Shown here: piece by piece, positions 35,134-46,275 of the stretch
Numbering within the stretch: the first letter of the stretch is position 1
Layout of the letters: each line of letters starts with the position of its first letter
Origin: Thiohalocapsa marina
Lineage (GTDB): Bacteria > Pseudomonadota > Gammaproteobacteria > Chromatiales > Chromatiaceae
Assembly (NCBI RefSeq): GCF_008632335.1
Contig: NZ_VWXX01000001.1
Span: 269,290 to 333,289, forward strand
Direction: 5' to 3'
Length of the DNA stretch: 64,000 nucleotides
The notes under the pieces: generated by a model
Database searches by the model: none
What the model saw: the letters and a program-made list of their open reading frames with translations, nothing else
What the model was told of the DNA's origin: nothing
Position numbers and translations under genes: made by a program

Positions 35134-35849
35134 ATGCGTATGGACATGTCCACCATTCGCCGTCAGGCCTTCGCCATGCCCTTTGGCAATCCGGCTTACC
35201 CACCCGGTCCGTATCGCTTTGTCGACCGCGAGTATTTCATCCTGACCTATCGCACGGATGCGGACAAATTGCGCGCGGTGGTACCGGAGCCGCTGGAACT
35301 GGCGGAGCCGCTGGTGCACTACGAGTTCATTCGCATGCCGGACTCCACCGGCTTTGGCGACTACACCGAGAGCGGCCAGGTGATTGCCGTGCAGTTCAAT
35401 GATCAGCCCGGCAACTACACCCACGCCATGTACCTGGGAATGGCCATGCGGCCATTGCCGGCGGACGCGAGCTCTGGGGGGGGCTTTCCGAAGAAGCTCG
35501 CCACGCCGCGCCTTGCGGTGCATACCGACACCCTGGTCGGCACCATGGACTATGAGCGCTCGATCCCGGGGAGGTTCAGCGCAGTCTCGGCGAGACGCCC
35601 AATTTCCTGCTCAAGATCATCCCCCATGTCGACGGCACGGCGCGCATCTGCGAGTTGGTGCGCTATGCTCTCACCGATGTCAGGGTCAAAGGTGCCTGGA
35701 GCGGGCCTGGGGCACTGGCCCTGTTTCCCCATGCACTGGCGCCCGTGGCCGAGTTGCCCGTCCTGGAGATGGTCGCGGCCAGGCATCTGATCGCGGATCT
35801 GACCCTGAGCCTGGGTGAAGTGGTCTTCGACTATCTCCGTCAGGCCTGA
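35134..35849 (+). pseudogene. Acetoacetate decarboxylase-family gene, frameshifted
   Basis: Frame 1 from 35134 encodes [20 protein letters not shown] and [20 protein letters not shown], then loses homology near 35570. Homology resumes in another frame with [38 protein letters not shown] and [20 protein letters not shown]. Adding one G to the CCGGGGAGG run near 35568 restores a continuous product. The segment just before the shift is also shorter than usual for the family, hinting at an internal deletion. A homopolymer sequencing error is the alternative for the shift, but would not explain the deletion. Confidence 0.8.
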
Positions 35850-35927
35850 GTCCGGCGGCAGGGATCGCCACCACCACCGCGGTCTGCCCGGCAAGCCCCA
35901 TTTCGCACCTTTGGAGTTCACGTGATC

Positions 35928-36335
35928 ATGAAGAGACAGACCGGACGCTGGTCGCTGGCCGCAGCGATGACCGCACTCGCCATCGCGCCGATCACGGCGC
36001 AGGCGCTCGGCCCGATGGGCGTGGCCAACCCGGCCTCGGTGCACTGCATCGAGCAGGGTGGCACACTCGACATCCGCACGCGCCCCGACGGGGGCGAGTA
36101 CGGCGTCTGTGTCTTCGAGGACAACCGCCAGTGCGAGGAGTGGGCGCTGCTGCGCGGCCAGTGCCCCAATGGCGGACTCAAGATCACCGGCTACGACGAC
36201 GCGGCCCAGATCTACTGCGCCATCACCGGCGGGCAGGTGGAGATGGCGACGCAGACCTGCCGCAGTCCGGAGGGTGTGTCCTGCCCGCTGGAGGCCTATT
36301 TCAGCGGGCGCTGCCCGGCACCGAGCATGCCTTAG
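35928..36335 (+). CDS. Secreted DUF333 protein
   Basis: 135 residues from ATG 35928 (MKRQTGRWSLAAAMTALAIA); a GTG two codons earlier is possible. A signal peptide ends near ITAQA. NPASVHCIEQGGTLDIRT, GGEYGVCVFEDNRQCEEWAL and LRGQCPNGG form the DUF333 repeat seen in putative hemolysin/META-type periplasmic proteins. A second, weaker Cys-containing copy follows (YCAITGGQVEMATQTC). Even Cys number suggests disulfides. Function unknown. Confidence 0.85.
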   Translation: MKRQTGRWSLAAAMTALAIAPITAQALGPMGVANPASVHCIEQGGTLDIRTRPDGGEYGVCVFEDNRQCEEWALLRGQCPNGGLKITGYDDAAQIYCAITGGQVEMATQTCRSPEGVSCPLEAYFSGRCPAPSMP

Positions 36336-36470
36336 CGCAACCGCCTAACGCTGCTCAGATCTCAGCCATGCGATACACGTCGAAGCCTTTTTAGCCGATC
36401 GCCGCCCTATCGGCAGCCCAGCAGCCAGGCAACGCGCCCCAGCAGCCGGGCGCAGCGCTACAATCGCCCG

Positions 36471-38678
<2,208 letters not shown>

Positions 38679-38772
38679 CTCCAGGATGCCAGGTCGGCGC
38701 CGGAGTATCCCCACCACGGCATCAGGACGTCGGCACCTATCCGCAATACGCTCCCTCCCTGAGCGCTTGCAC

Positions 38773-38794
38773 TTTCCACAGCGGCTGTGGATAA
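38773..38794. other. DnaA-box-like pair in the recD2-toxin spacer
   Basis: A perfect TTATCCACA on the minus strand (38786-38794) beside a one-mismatch TTTCCACAG (38773-38781). This may be chance or a relic of a replication origin; there is no AT-rich unwinding stretch or replication gene nearby. Confidence 0.3.
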
Positions 38795-38933
38795 CCCTGT
38801 GCGCAGGCCCGGTGCCGATCACCTAACCCGCGGGCGGTTCGACCTGCACGGCCGGATTGGTCAGACTTTGACCAGCTACAGCGTTTGTGGGACCCGTCTG
38901 AGCGGCCAACGCACTGACTCTTTTGCCATGCGA

Positions 38934-39467
38934 TCACGGAGGGAAGCGCAAGCGAGAAAAATGCCGCCCCGCATGCAACGCTGCCCGCTCGATCTCGGCA
39001 GCGGACTCGATCCAGCCTTTGTCCTCCAGAAACAGCAGCCAGGCGCGCGTGCTGATCTTGCGGCACTTAGGCGGCAGAAGGAAGCTTGCACGGGCTATCT
39101 TGTGATCTTCAAACAGGAACAGCCCCGTGGCGTCCGGCGTCGTCAGTGCCATCTCATTCATGGCTTCCTGTATGGCGATTTCGCCCAAATGTGCCTTCCG
39201 CACCGGCTCATCACCCGCGGCCAGGCGATCACAATAGGCAGAATAGGTTCGCGTGGCGCGGCAGGCGATCGCATTGGTCTCCACCCAGCTCATGATCCGA
39301 GCGCTCGTGGGCGTCTGGTGGCGCGTCACCTCATGCAGCACCATGTCGACCAGTTGCACCGGCCAACCGGGTCGCAATAGGAGATCCAAGGCTTGCGCAT
39401 ACGCCAGGGTAATCAGTGGGCCGGCGTCGGGGATGACAACCGGCGTCTCCCTGCCCTGCAACACCAC
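38934..39467 (-). CDS. PIN-like toxin of a type II toxin-antitoxin pair
   Basis: 177 residues. The N-terminal VVIPDAGPLITLAYAQALDL places the first PIN Asp; conserved acidic positions recur in RKAHLGEIAIQEAM and LFLFEDHKIARASFL. PIN toxins are Mg-dependent ribonucleases, often cutting tRNA or mRNA. Its start codon directly abuts the stop of the antitoxin gene. The C-terminus is extended (AWLLFLEDKGWIESAAEIER) compared with compact VapC proteins, so it may belong to a less-studied PIN subgroup. Confidence 0.75.
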   Translation of the reverse strand: MVLQGRETPVVIPDAGPLITLAYAQALDLLLRPGWPVQLVDMVLHEVTRHQTPTSARIMSWVETNAIACRATRTYSAYCDRLAAGDEPVRKAHLGEIAIQEAMNEMALTTPDATGLFLFEDHKIARASFLLPPKCRKISTRAWLLFLEDKGWIESAAEIERAALHAGRHFSRLRFPP

Positions 39468-39812
39468 TCAGGAGACAAGCGCGTTTAGCTCATCCACCAT
39501 GGCCCGCGTGGTTGCCTCAGGCAGCCGCGGCATGGGCAGATGTGCTTGGGCCATCAGCAGAAACAGGTCTTCTTCGCTGTCGATCCCAAGCGCCGCCATG
39601 GTCGCGCGATCATCGCGACGCCCCAGAGAAAACTCCAACAGCGTTCGATAATTGGCGTTTCCGCAGGCCTCCGCCGACTCGAAGGTCTCCACCAGATAGC
39701 GCAGCTCGGCGTTGAACAGGGCATTGACGGAGGTATCCGCCTTCGCCGCGATCACCTTGGCCCGCTTGAGCAAGTCGCGATCGACCGCACCAGTAAAGTT
39801 GACTGTCGCCAT
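39468..39812 (-). CDS. Ribbon-helix-helix antitoxin partner
   Basis: 114 residues. The N-terminal ATVNFTGAVDRDLLKRAKVI followed by AAKADTSVNALFNAELRYL fits a ribbon-helix-helix DNA-binding domain. The C-terminal LPMPRLPEATTRAMVDELNA likely wraps the toxin. It is placed immediately before the PIN gene with zero spacing, the usual antitoxin-toxin order. It probably represses its own promoter. Confidence 0.7.
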   Translation of the reverse strand: MATVNFTGAVDRDLLKRAKVIAAKADTSVNALFNAELRYLVETFESAEACGNANYRTLLEFSLGRRDDRATMAALGIDSEEDLFLLMAQAHLPMPRLPEATTRAMVDELNALVS

Positions 39813-39929
39813 GGAACAGCGTCCTCAACACAGGGTTCCGTGTTGCACTTCATCATGGGCCGAAGCACACCGTCAAGTGACGGTCCCTGGGGACGACGTG
39901 TAAGGTTCGTTCTCCAAACTCTGAACCAA

Positions 39930-40090
39930 TGTCACCACGTGCTCAAGGCAACCCCGCAGCACCGCCTCCCAAACCGCCGCATCGGCCTCGCGCGCGAGCG
40001 CATTGGCACCGAAGCCCGCAACGGCGCGCTCGCCTGTGTTGTGTATCGAGCCGGCGCCAGTGGGACTGTCGCTGACGAGGATCGCAGTGT
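39930..40090 (-). pseudogene. Duplicated, decayed 3' end of traN
   Basis: The minus-strand product fragment SPTGAGSIHNTGERAVAG, ANALAREADAAVWEAVLRG parallels the end of TraN, LTGTGSTLNTGGRADAAE and ANAAAREAEEAVWEEVLLG. The DNA is also alike (TCAAGGCAACCCC then GCAGCACC at 39943-39963 and 40617-40638). It lies beyond the broken PIN module, as if that module entered inside or beside a traN copy. The rest of 39813-40128 holds nothing else recognisable. Confidence 0.7.
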
Positions 40091-40128
40091 CAGCAAACCG
40101 GGAAACGGCAATGGCAAGAAACGATCGC

Positions 40129-40380
40129 TCAGCCAAGGGGATCGCGTGCGCTGGACTGCGTTTCAGTGTCCTGTGCATCAAGCCGGTCAAGCACCGCCAA
40201 AGCCGTTTCTACGCTGCCGGTGGCGGCCAATGCACGGAAGTGATTTTCGGTGTCCCAAGCGGCCAACGCCTGCGCGCTGAGCTCCTCGACGAGCCTGTTC
40301 GTGCTCATACCGCGGCTTTTCGCAAGCGCATTCAAGCGCTGCGCTGTTGCATCGGGCAATCGAATCGTCAATGTCGTCAT
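40129..40380 (-). CDS. Ribbon-helix-helix antitoxin
   Basis: 83 residues from ATG 40380 (MTTLTIRLPDATAQRLNALA). The short strand TLTIRL followed by KSRGMSTNRLVEELSAQALA is a clear Arc/MetJ-type ribbon-helix-helix. ATGA overlap with the preceding PIN gene indicates translational coupling. Order is toxin first, the reverse of typical vapBC. Confidence 0.75.
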   Translation of the reverse strand: MTTLTIRLPDATAQRLNALAKSRGMSTNRLVEELSAQALAAWDTENHFRALAATGSVETALAVLDRLDAQDTETQSSARDPLG

Positions 40381-40595
40381 GGCCAAATCTCCAAGCACTG
40401 CGCAGGGCTGATGACCCGCAGCGATCCAAGACGCAGCTCGCCGCCGGCAAGGTCCCGTACATTGTGCGTCACGATCGCCGCTGCCTGTCCAGCCAAAGCG
40501 AGCTCGATCAAATGATTGTCCGCTTCATCTGGCAAATTTGGTCGCCAACTGAAGTAGACCGCCACCCAGCGTCCACGCTTCGCCAATGCTGCCAA
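40377..40595 (-). pseudogene. PIN toxin, C-terminal half only
   Basis: About 72 residues from a TTG, open only from a TGA at 40619-40617 downwards. RWVAVYFSWRPNLPDEADNH, LIELALAGQAAAIVTHNVRD and RLGSLRVISPAQCLE match the second half of COG1569-type PIN toxins, including the DEADN and VTHNVRD acid positions. The first half with the N-terminal Asp is missing; the traN 3' end lies directly there. It is most likely an inactive remnant left with an intact antitoxin. Confidence 0.75.
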
Positions 40596-40616
40596 TCGAT
40601 GCTGCCGTAAAGCCGA

Positions 40617-43352
40617 TCAAGGCAACCCCAGCAGCACCTCCTCCCACACCGCCTCCTCGGCCTCGCGCGCCGCGGCATTGGCATCGAGCCCGTCGGTGCG
40701 CGCCTCCGTGCGCTCAGCCGCATCGGCGCGCCCGCCGGTGTTGAGTGTCGAGCCAGTACCGGTGAGGCTGTCGATGTCCATATCATCGGGTGAGGGAAAC
40801 TGCCCGGCCTGGGTCAGTAAGGCGATCCACTCCGACAGATCGATCTGCGACCAGTCCAGGCGCTCCAGCTCCTGCAGCGACAGCCCGCGGCAGTCCGGCT
40901 GCTTCGCCTCGCCCCAGCTGCGCCCGAGCTGCGGGTAGGCCTGCTCGTTGATGATGCGCGCGAGCGGGCTGTTGTAGCAGCAGAACGCCTTCTGCTTCTG
41001 GATGCAGATGCCGACCACCTCGCTGTCGCAGTAGCTGCCGACGTAATGGCAGCTGCGCAGCTCGCGCTTGGCGCCGAGCTCGAATTCCTCCTCCTCGCAG
41101 GTCCAGATGATCTGAATCAGGATCATCGCGACGCTGTAGATCATATAGGCGGTCATGGCCCAGGCGAGCGTGGTGCCGATCAAGCCGCCGAGCTGGAGGT
41201 TGCCCGCCTGCAGGGTGCCGTTGACCACGGCCTGCCCGCCGCCTTCGACGGCGAACAGCGCATTCGCCGCCGCATCGCCGAAGACATTCGCCGTCCACTG
41301 CGCGCTCTGGCGCATCAGGGCCTGTTTCGCCGCCTCCAGCGACAGCTCGGCCGCCGCATCGCTCACTGCCGCGGCGGTGTTGCCCATGAGCGTATTCGCC
41401 GCCGAGGTGAAGGCCTCGGTCACCACCTCCCAGCTGTCCACCAGCGGATCGCGCAAGAGCTCCCAGCCGCCGCGGATGGCACTGCCGGTATCGAGCGCCA
41501 TGATGGCCGAGTCGATCTTGCTGACGGCGAGGATGAGCTGGATATAGTCCGTGAGCGAGATCCCATCCGGCGTCTCGCAGCAGTCGACGATGCCGCCCAC
41601 GGCCTGCTTGCACGCCTGCGCCTCACCGGCAAAGACCTGGCACTGGTTGACCGCGACACAGTTCGCGTCGCTCACCACGAACTGCGCCGCTTGCAGCGCG
41701 GCGGCCGCCTCGGCGAAATCATCCGACTGCTCGAAGCCAAGATCCAGACAATCATTGCCGACACAGCGCACCGGACCCGCACAGTCCATGTCGCTGTCGC
41801 GGATGAAGTCGGGCACGGTGGTGGAGACACCGCAGTCGTAGCGGTGCTCGGTGACATAGCAGAAGCCATTGGCATCGCGCGCCCCGTCGACGCAGGTCGC
41901 GCCCAGGTAGCCGCAGGTGGGGTCCTCTTCGAGCGGCCCGCAGTCGTTGGCGATATCGCCGGGGTTGTCGGGACACTGCAGCTGACCTTGCGGATCGGTC
42001 CAGCAGTCCATGGGGCCGCTGTGAACGCCGCCACAGTCGGCGACGACCTGGATCTCGCGGCAAAAGGGGCTGAGCCAGGGCACCGGAGAGTCCACGAAGT
42101 CCTCGGGGCAGACGAGCACGCCGACATCTTCGTAGCAGCCATCCTGGTTCAACGGCGGCACGCCGAGACAGGTGGTGCCACCATCGCAGAGCGCGTTGTC
42201 ACGCACCGATGCGGCCAGGTTGATGCAGGCCTCGCTCGCGTCCCAGCCGTGGTCGTTCAGCGGCAACGGCGTGAAGTCGACGCGCACCGAGACGCTGTAG
42301 GGGGCCTGGGCGACGTACCAGTTGCCGCTGTCGGTCTCGAATTTGTAGTTGTTGGCGGCGCTGAACTGCGCCCCCTGTTGCATCAGCGCCGTGGTGTCGA
42401 GATTGATCACGCTCGGGCGGTTGACCCCATCGAAGTTGCCCGTGCTGCTGTCGGCATAGCTGTAGCCGGGAAAGCTGATCGACCAGGCCTGATAGAGCTG
42501 ATCGACCTTGCAATCCCAGGTGCAGCCGGTGTCGAACTCGGTCGCGCGTGGACTCACCGAGACCTGGATGCGCTCGATGCGTGCGCTGTCGTTGACGACG
42601 AAGCCGAAGGTCTGACCGGGCAGATAGGCGCAGGACGGGCAGGAGCCGACATGGGCGGCGCCGGGGAAGTCGAAGCGCACCTCCAGGCAGCCGCGTCCGC
42701 AGTTGCTCACCACCGCCCCGCCCGTGGCGGTGACGATGTGATCGGCCGGCGGCAGGTCGTAGTTGTGATAGATGACGCACTGCCCGCCCTGCTGCACCTC
42801 CTGACAGGTCTCGATCTCCGGCAGATGGACGTCGCGGGTGTCGGTCCGGAAGTCAGTGGTGACCTCACAGTCGGCGAAGCTGTCGGCCAGCGTGGCCATG
42901 TCGGCGATGACCGCATCGGTGAGCGACCAGACCGGATCCTGGGTCAGGTCCGTGCCGGAGGCGCCGACCGCGCCATAGAGGGTCTGGAAGGCCGCAGCCT
43001 GGCCCGCATCGCCGGCCAGCAGGCTCGACTGCGTTGCCCTGCCCTGCGCGCCCAGACCGTATTCCTGGCCATAGAGGGCGCTGAAGTCCTCCGCGCTGGC
43101 GCCGGAGGCGCCGGGGAACAGTTCCTCGGTGCTGAGCGATCCCCCCTCAAGAGACCCCTCCAGAAACAGGGTGTCGCCCGCAAACCCCGGCAGCACGAAG
43201 GCCTCCGCCGCGGCTTGGCCCACGGCCTGTCCCTCGCGACCGACCTCGGAGAGGGCATCGCCCCAGACCAGCGCCCAGGGCGTCCAGGCCAGGGTGACGC
43301 AGAGCAGCGTCGCGACGGCGCGGGTGGCCGCGGAGCGCGTCTGTGAGGGCAT
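40617..43352 (-). CDS. traN: Mating-pair stabilisation protein TraN
   Basis: 911 residues from ATG 43352 (MPSQTRSAATRAVATLLCVT), with a signal peptide. Outer-membrane, Cys-rich adhesin that stabilises donor-recipient contact in F-type conjugation. More than 50 Cys occur, mostly in the central part (CYEDVGVLVCPEDF; DCGVSTTVPDFIRDSDMDCA). The C-terminal conserved block is CCYNSPLARIINEQAYPQLG, GEAKQPDCRGLSLQELERLD. A hydrophobic stretch TTLAWAMTAYMIYSVAMILI precedes it. It is the last gene of the tra operon here, following traU. Confidence 0.9.
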   Translation of the reverse strand: MPSQTRSAATRAVATLLCVTLAWTPWALVWGDALSEVGREGQAVGQAAAEAFVLPGFAGDTLFLEGSLEGGSLSTEELFPGASGASAEDFSALYGQEYGLGAQGRATQSSLLAGDAGQAAAFQTLYGAVGASGTDLTQDPVWSLTDAVIADMATLADSFADCEVTTDFRTDTRDVHLPEIETCQEVQQGGQCVIYHNYDLPPADHIVTATGGAVVSNCGRGCLEVRFDFPGAAHVGSCPSCAYLPGQTFGFVVNDSARIERIQVSVSPRATEFDTGCTWDCKVDQLYQAWSISFPGYSYADSSTGNFDGVNRPSVINLDTTALMQQGAQFSAANNYKFETDSGNWYVAQAPYSVSVRVDFTPLPLNDHGWDASEACINLAASVRDNALCDGGTTCLGVPPLNQDGCYEDVGVLVCPEDFVDSPVPWLSPFCREIQVVADCGGVHSGPMDCWTDPQGQLQCPDNPGDIANDCGPLEEDPTCGYLGATCVDGARDANGFCYVTEHRYDCGVSTTVPDFIRDSDMDCAGPVRCVGNDCLDLGFEQSDDFAEAAAALQAAQFVVSDANCVAVNQCQVFAGEAQACKQAVGGIVDCCETPDGISLTDYIQLILAVSKIDSAIMALDTGSAIRGGWELLRDPLVDSWEVVTEAFTSAANTLMGNTAAAVSDAAAELSLEAAKQALMRQSAQWTANVFGDAAANALFAVEGGGQAVVNGTLQAGNLQLGGLIGTTLAWAMTAYMIYSVAMILIQIIWTCEEEEFELGAKRELRSCHYVGSYCDSEVVGICIQKQKAFCCYNSPLARIINEQAYPQLGRSWGEAKQPDCRGLSLQELERLDWSQIDLSEWIALLTQAGQFPSPDDMDIDSLTGTGSTLNTGGRADAAERTEARTDGLDANAAAREAEEAVWEEVLLGLP

Positions 43353-43368
43353 GGGCGCGGACTCCCGC

Positions 43369-44409
43369 TCAGAAGGTCGCACAGCAGTCCTGCCAGCGCC
43401 AGAGGAGGTACAGGTGGTCCTCGCCGGGTCCGGGATAGGTGCGGTGGATGCCCCAGCGGAAGGGGGTCTCGCCGATGACATGGGCATCGTTCGCCTCCGG
43501 CAGCGGATAGAACATCGAGAGCTTGTACTGGCTCTTCGGCAGGAAGGGCTCGATCGGTGCCTTGCACAGGGCCGCATCGCCCATGGTGCGCCGGGCCAGC
43601 CCGCGCCGATGCAGCGCGGCCATGACCCGTGTGGCCGACAGCGAGGTGTAGCGCGGGCGCGAGCCGAGCGTCGGCTGGGCGCCGGCAAACGGATAGATCA
43701 GCCCCCAGGTGCCGGCGCACCAAAAGAGCTCGTCGATGGGCGTGCCGGCGCTGGCCGAGACCCCGTCGGCGAGACAGGCCGCCAAGGCCGTCGGCGAGGT
43801 CAGCCAGGTCGCCTCGGGATGGGCGAAGAAACCGAGCTCCGAGTTGTTCCAGGTCGGATCAAGCTCGCTGAAGTGCAGGATATCGAGCTCGCTGAAACCA
43901 TCGGGGTTGCAGCGGTCGTCGAAGAACAGATCCAGCATGATCAGCAGCGGAAAGGCGTAGACATGGACGTTGTAGAACACCAGGTCGCTGCCGTCGTACT
44001 CGCTCTGCCCGCCGGTACCAAGCAGCCGGACATCGCCGAACGGCAGGCGTATGCCGCCGAGGGCCGGCGCGCAGGTCGGATTGCGCACCAGCTCGATGAC
44101 GCGCGCGGGCTCCCAGAGGCCGATGGTGAAGCCCGGCCGTGGCACGCCAAGGTTGTCATTGCACACGCACACCGAGGCATCGCTCGCGCCGTCGGGGACC
44201 TCTCCGCCGCCGAGCGGGACACCGGCGATGCGCACCGGGAACAGGCAGGCCCAGCAGACATCGGTGATCAGCCGCCCGGAGAGCAGCTCGGCATCGGGGC
44301 AGGCGGCATCGGCGGCCGGTGCCGGACGCGCAAGCAGGAGCGTGCAGAGGGCGAGCAGCGCCAACGCGAGCACACGGGCAGGCAGACTGGACGGCGCGCG
44401 CGGCCTCAT
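43369..44409 (-). CDS. traU: Conjugal pilus assembly protein TraU
   Basis: 346 residues from ATG 44409, overlapping the TrbC-TraW stop (ATGA). A signal peptide (LALALLALCTLLLARPAPAA) exports it to the periplasm, where TraU helps pilus assembly and DNA transfer. ITDVCWACLFPVRIAG, GFTIGLWEPARVIELVRNP and MLDLFFDDRCNPDGFSEL are characteristic. Multiple Cys pairs fit disulfide bonding and the DsbC-like gene upstream in the operon. Confidence 0.93.
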   Translation of the reverse strand: MRPRAPSSLPARVLALALLALCTLLLARPAPAADAACPDAELLSGRLITDVCWACLFPVRIAGVPLGGGEVPDGASDASVCVCNDNLGVPRPGFTIGLWEPARVIELVRNPTCAPALGGIRLPFGDVRLLGTGGQSEYDGSDLVFYNVHVYAFPLLIMLDLFFDDRCNPDGFSELDILHFSELDPTWNNSELGFFAHPEATWLTSPTALAACLADGVSASAGTPIDELFWCAGTWGLIYPFAGAQPTLGSRPRYTSLSATRVMAALHRRGLARRTMGDAALCKAPIEPFLPKSQYKLSMFYPLPEANDAHVIGETPFRWGIHRTYPGPGEDHLYLLWRWQDCCATF

Positions 44410-45713
44410 GGCGCTCCTCCCACCTCGGCTTCCGCCACCGCCACACCGCTCATGGCGGTCTCGGTGATGCGAAACTGCCGGCCTTTGGCCTCGACCACGG
44501 CGGGGACGCGCTCCAGGGCGAAGCGCCGGCGAAGCTCCGGGGTGAGCAGATAGACCGGACTGTCCAGCGCCTCGCTGACACGCTGCAGTTCCCGCCAACC
44601 GTCCTTCCGGGGCAGTCCGGTCAGCAGATAGACGCTCGGCTTCTCACTGCCCTGCCCCGCCAGCTCGCGCACGAAGGCGAGCTGACGGCGGTCGGCGGCA
44701 TCGAAGACCACCAGGCGCTGGGTGAAGGGCAACCGGTCGAGGGGATTGACCGACTCCCCGGCCCGCACCAGCAGTGTCCCATCGGGCAGGCGGATGTCGG
44801 CGCCCGCCGTCAAGGTCGGATCGATCAGCCGCGTACGATCCTCACCGGCGGACGGCAGGGATTCAAAGCGCAGCCGCTCGAAGGCGCGCTCCAGGGCATG
44901 CTCGCCAAGGGCGGCGAAATCGATCCGGGCCAGGCGGCGATGGATTTCCTCGAGCAGATCCGGCTCGGCGATCGCGCGCACGGGGCCACGCACGCCCAGA
45001 TCCCCGCGCTCGCCCTCGGCCAGCGCGCGGCGCAGCCAGCCAGTGGTCGCCAGCCCCGAGACCCGGGCCAGCTCCGAGCCGTCCGGACCATGGGCGACCA
45101 GCGTCGGCACGGCATGTATGGCATCGCGGACAAACGGCGTCGGGTCGAGCAGCACCGTGGGTGGCGGCTCAAGCTCCGCCAGGAGCGGCTGCAGTGACGC
45201 AACGAAGTCGATCAGCGATTCGGCTTCAGCGACGCCGCGAAACAGAATACGGGTGTCCGGCTCAGCGCTGGCGAACGCGAACAGCTCACGCAATTGACCC
45301 TCGCCGAGGGAGCGCGAGACATAGAGGGTGAAGGTGACCTGGTGTAGTGGGTCTGCTACCGGGCCAGCGTCGACAGCGATGTGAGCGGAGGCGTCGCAGA
45401 CACTGCCCTCAACAGCACACTCGGTGATCCGAGCCGCCTGCTCGGCGATGGGTTCAAGGCCCTGCACCATCGACTCGGAAACCCCTCGCGCCTGCTCGAG
45501 CCAGGGCGGTCGCGGCGCGCTCCGCGCCTGCGCCTCAATGGCACTGGCCTGCTGGCGAATCTCACGCAGGGCCTCATCCATATCGGCTTGCGCTGCCACC
45601 TGACCAGATCCAGTGCCCAGAACCAACAAGGCAACACCGCACGTGAGCATGTTGGCACTGACCCCGTCGCCCTTGGCCAACCCAGCGGCGACCATCGATT
45701 CAAAACAGCGCAT
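44406..45713 (-). CDS. TrbC-TraW fusion, F-type pilus assembly
   Basis: 435 residues; the start at 45713 has a strong GGGAGGG site. After a signal peptide (to about AAQAD), residues about 110-290 are TrbC-like: VTFTLYVSRSLGEGQLRELF and DAIHAVPTLVAHGPDG. Residues about 255-420 are TraW-like: AIAEPDLLEEIHRRLARIDF, RLIDPTLTAGADIRLPDGTL, LPFTQRLVVFDAADRRQLAF and RFALERVPAVVEAKGRQ. In the F plasmid the two are separate interacting periplasmic proteins; here they are one polypeptide. Confidence 0.88.
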   Translation of the reverse strand: MRCFESMVAAGLAKGDGVSANMLTCGVALLVLGTGSGQVAAQADMDEALREIRQQASAIEAQARSAPRPPWLEQARGVSESMVQGLEPIAEQAARITECAVEGSVCDASAHIAVDAGPVADPLHQVTFTLYVSRSLGEGQLRELFAFASAEPDTRILFRGVAEAESLIDFVASLQPLLAELEPPPTVLLDPTPFVRDAIHAVPTLVAHGPDGSELARVSGLATTGWLRRALAEGERGDLGVRGPVRAIAEPDLLEEIHRRLARIDFAALGEHALERAFERLRFESLPSAGEDRTRLIDPTLTAGADIRLPDGTLLVRAGESVNPLDRLPFTQRLVVFDAADRRQLAFVRELAGQGSEKPSVYLLTGLPRKDGWRELQRVSEALDSPVYLLTPELRRRFALERVPAVVEAKGRQFRITETAMSGVAVAEAEVGGAP

Positions 45714-46275
45714 ACGCCCTCCCAATGACCCGCTCCATCGGCAGCGCGCCCCAGTAGCGCGAGTCGAAGCTGTCGCGCGTCTCGCCCATCACCCAGAGCT
45801 GATCGTGCGGGACGATAAAGCCCTCGCGCGAGAAGGCCGCCGGTCTCTCGCCAAGGGTCTTCGCCAGCGCCAATGCGCTCTGCGGCTGCGGCACGCCGTT
45901 CACCAGCGTGGTGATGGCCGTCACCTGGATGCGATCGCCCGCCACGCCGACCGCCCGCTTGATGACCGTCTGCCCGGGCGTGAAGTACGGCGCCATGGCC
46001 TCGCTGGCGGCAAAGGCCAGCAACTGGCCCTGCCCGATCGTCCGATCATGGGTGTCGATCAGATACCAGCGATAAGGGGGCAGACAGAGCGCCTCCTGGT
46101 CATCGATGCCGATGCGAAAACGGTCGCAGACGTAGGCCCCGCTGCCCAGGAGCAGGGTCAGCACCAACAGCGCCCGCAGGGCGAACCGGTCCCAGGGCTC
46201 GCGGCGGCGTGCGCGGCCTTGGCGCTGCGGCGCATTCTTGTTTGCCTTCACAGCGAACGACTCCAAGACGCTCAT
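45700..46275 (-). CDS. S26-family conjugation signal peptidase (TraF/TrhF type)
   Basis: 191 residues, one N-terminal membrane helix (ALRALLVLTLLLGSGAYVC). The Lys-bearing motif TVIKRAVGVAGDRIQV and the closing WVMGETRDSFDSRYWGALP are clear S26 features. At the usual nucleophile position (S-M-P) the sequence reads ALCLPPYRWYLIDTHDR, with Cys in place of Ser. Conjugative S26 peptidases of this type mature pilin or allow pilin cyclisation. Overlaps the trbI gene by 4 bases at its start. Confidence 0.8.
   Translation of the reverse strand: MSVLESFAVKANKNAPQRQGRARRREPWDRFALRALLVLTLLLGSGAYVCDRFRIGIDDQEALCLPPYRWYLIDTHDRTIGQGQLLAFAASEAMAPYFTPGQTVIKRAVGVAGDRIQVTAITTLVNGVPQPQSALALAKTLGERPAAFSREGFIVPHDQLWVMGETRDSFDSRYWGALPMERVIGRAYALF

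Noticed and set aside
41046..43346. Plus-strand open frame of 766 codons
   Set aside because: Antisense shadow of traN, whose Cys-rich TraN motifs are convincing.
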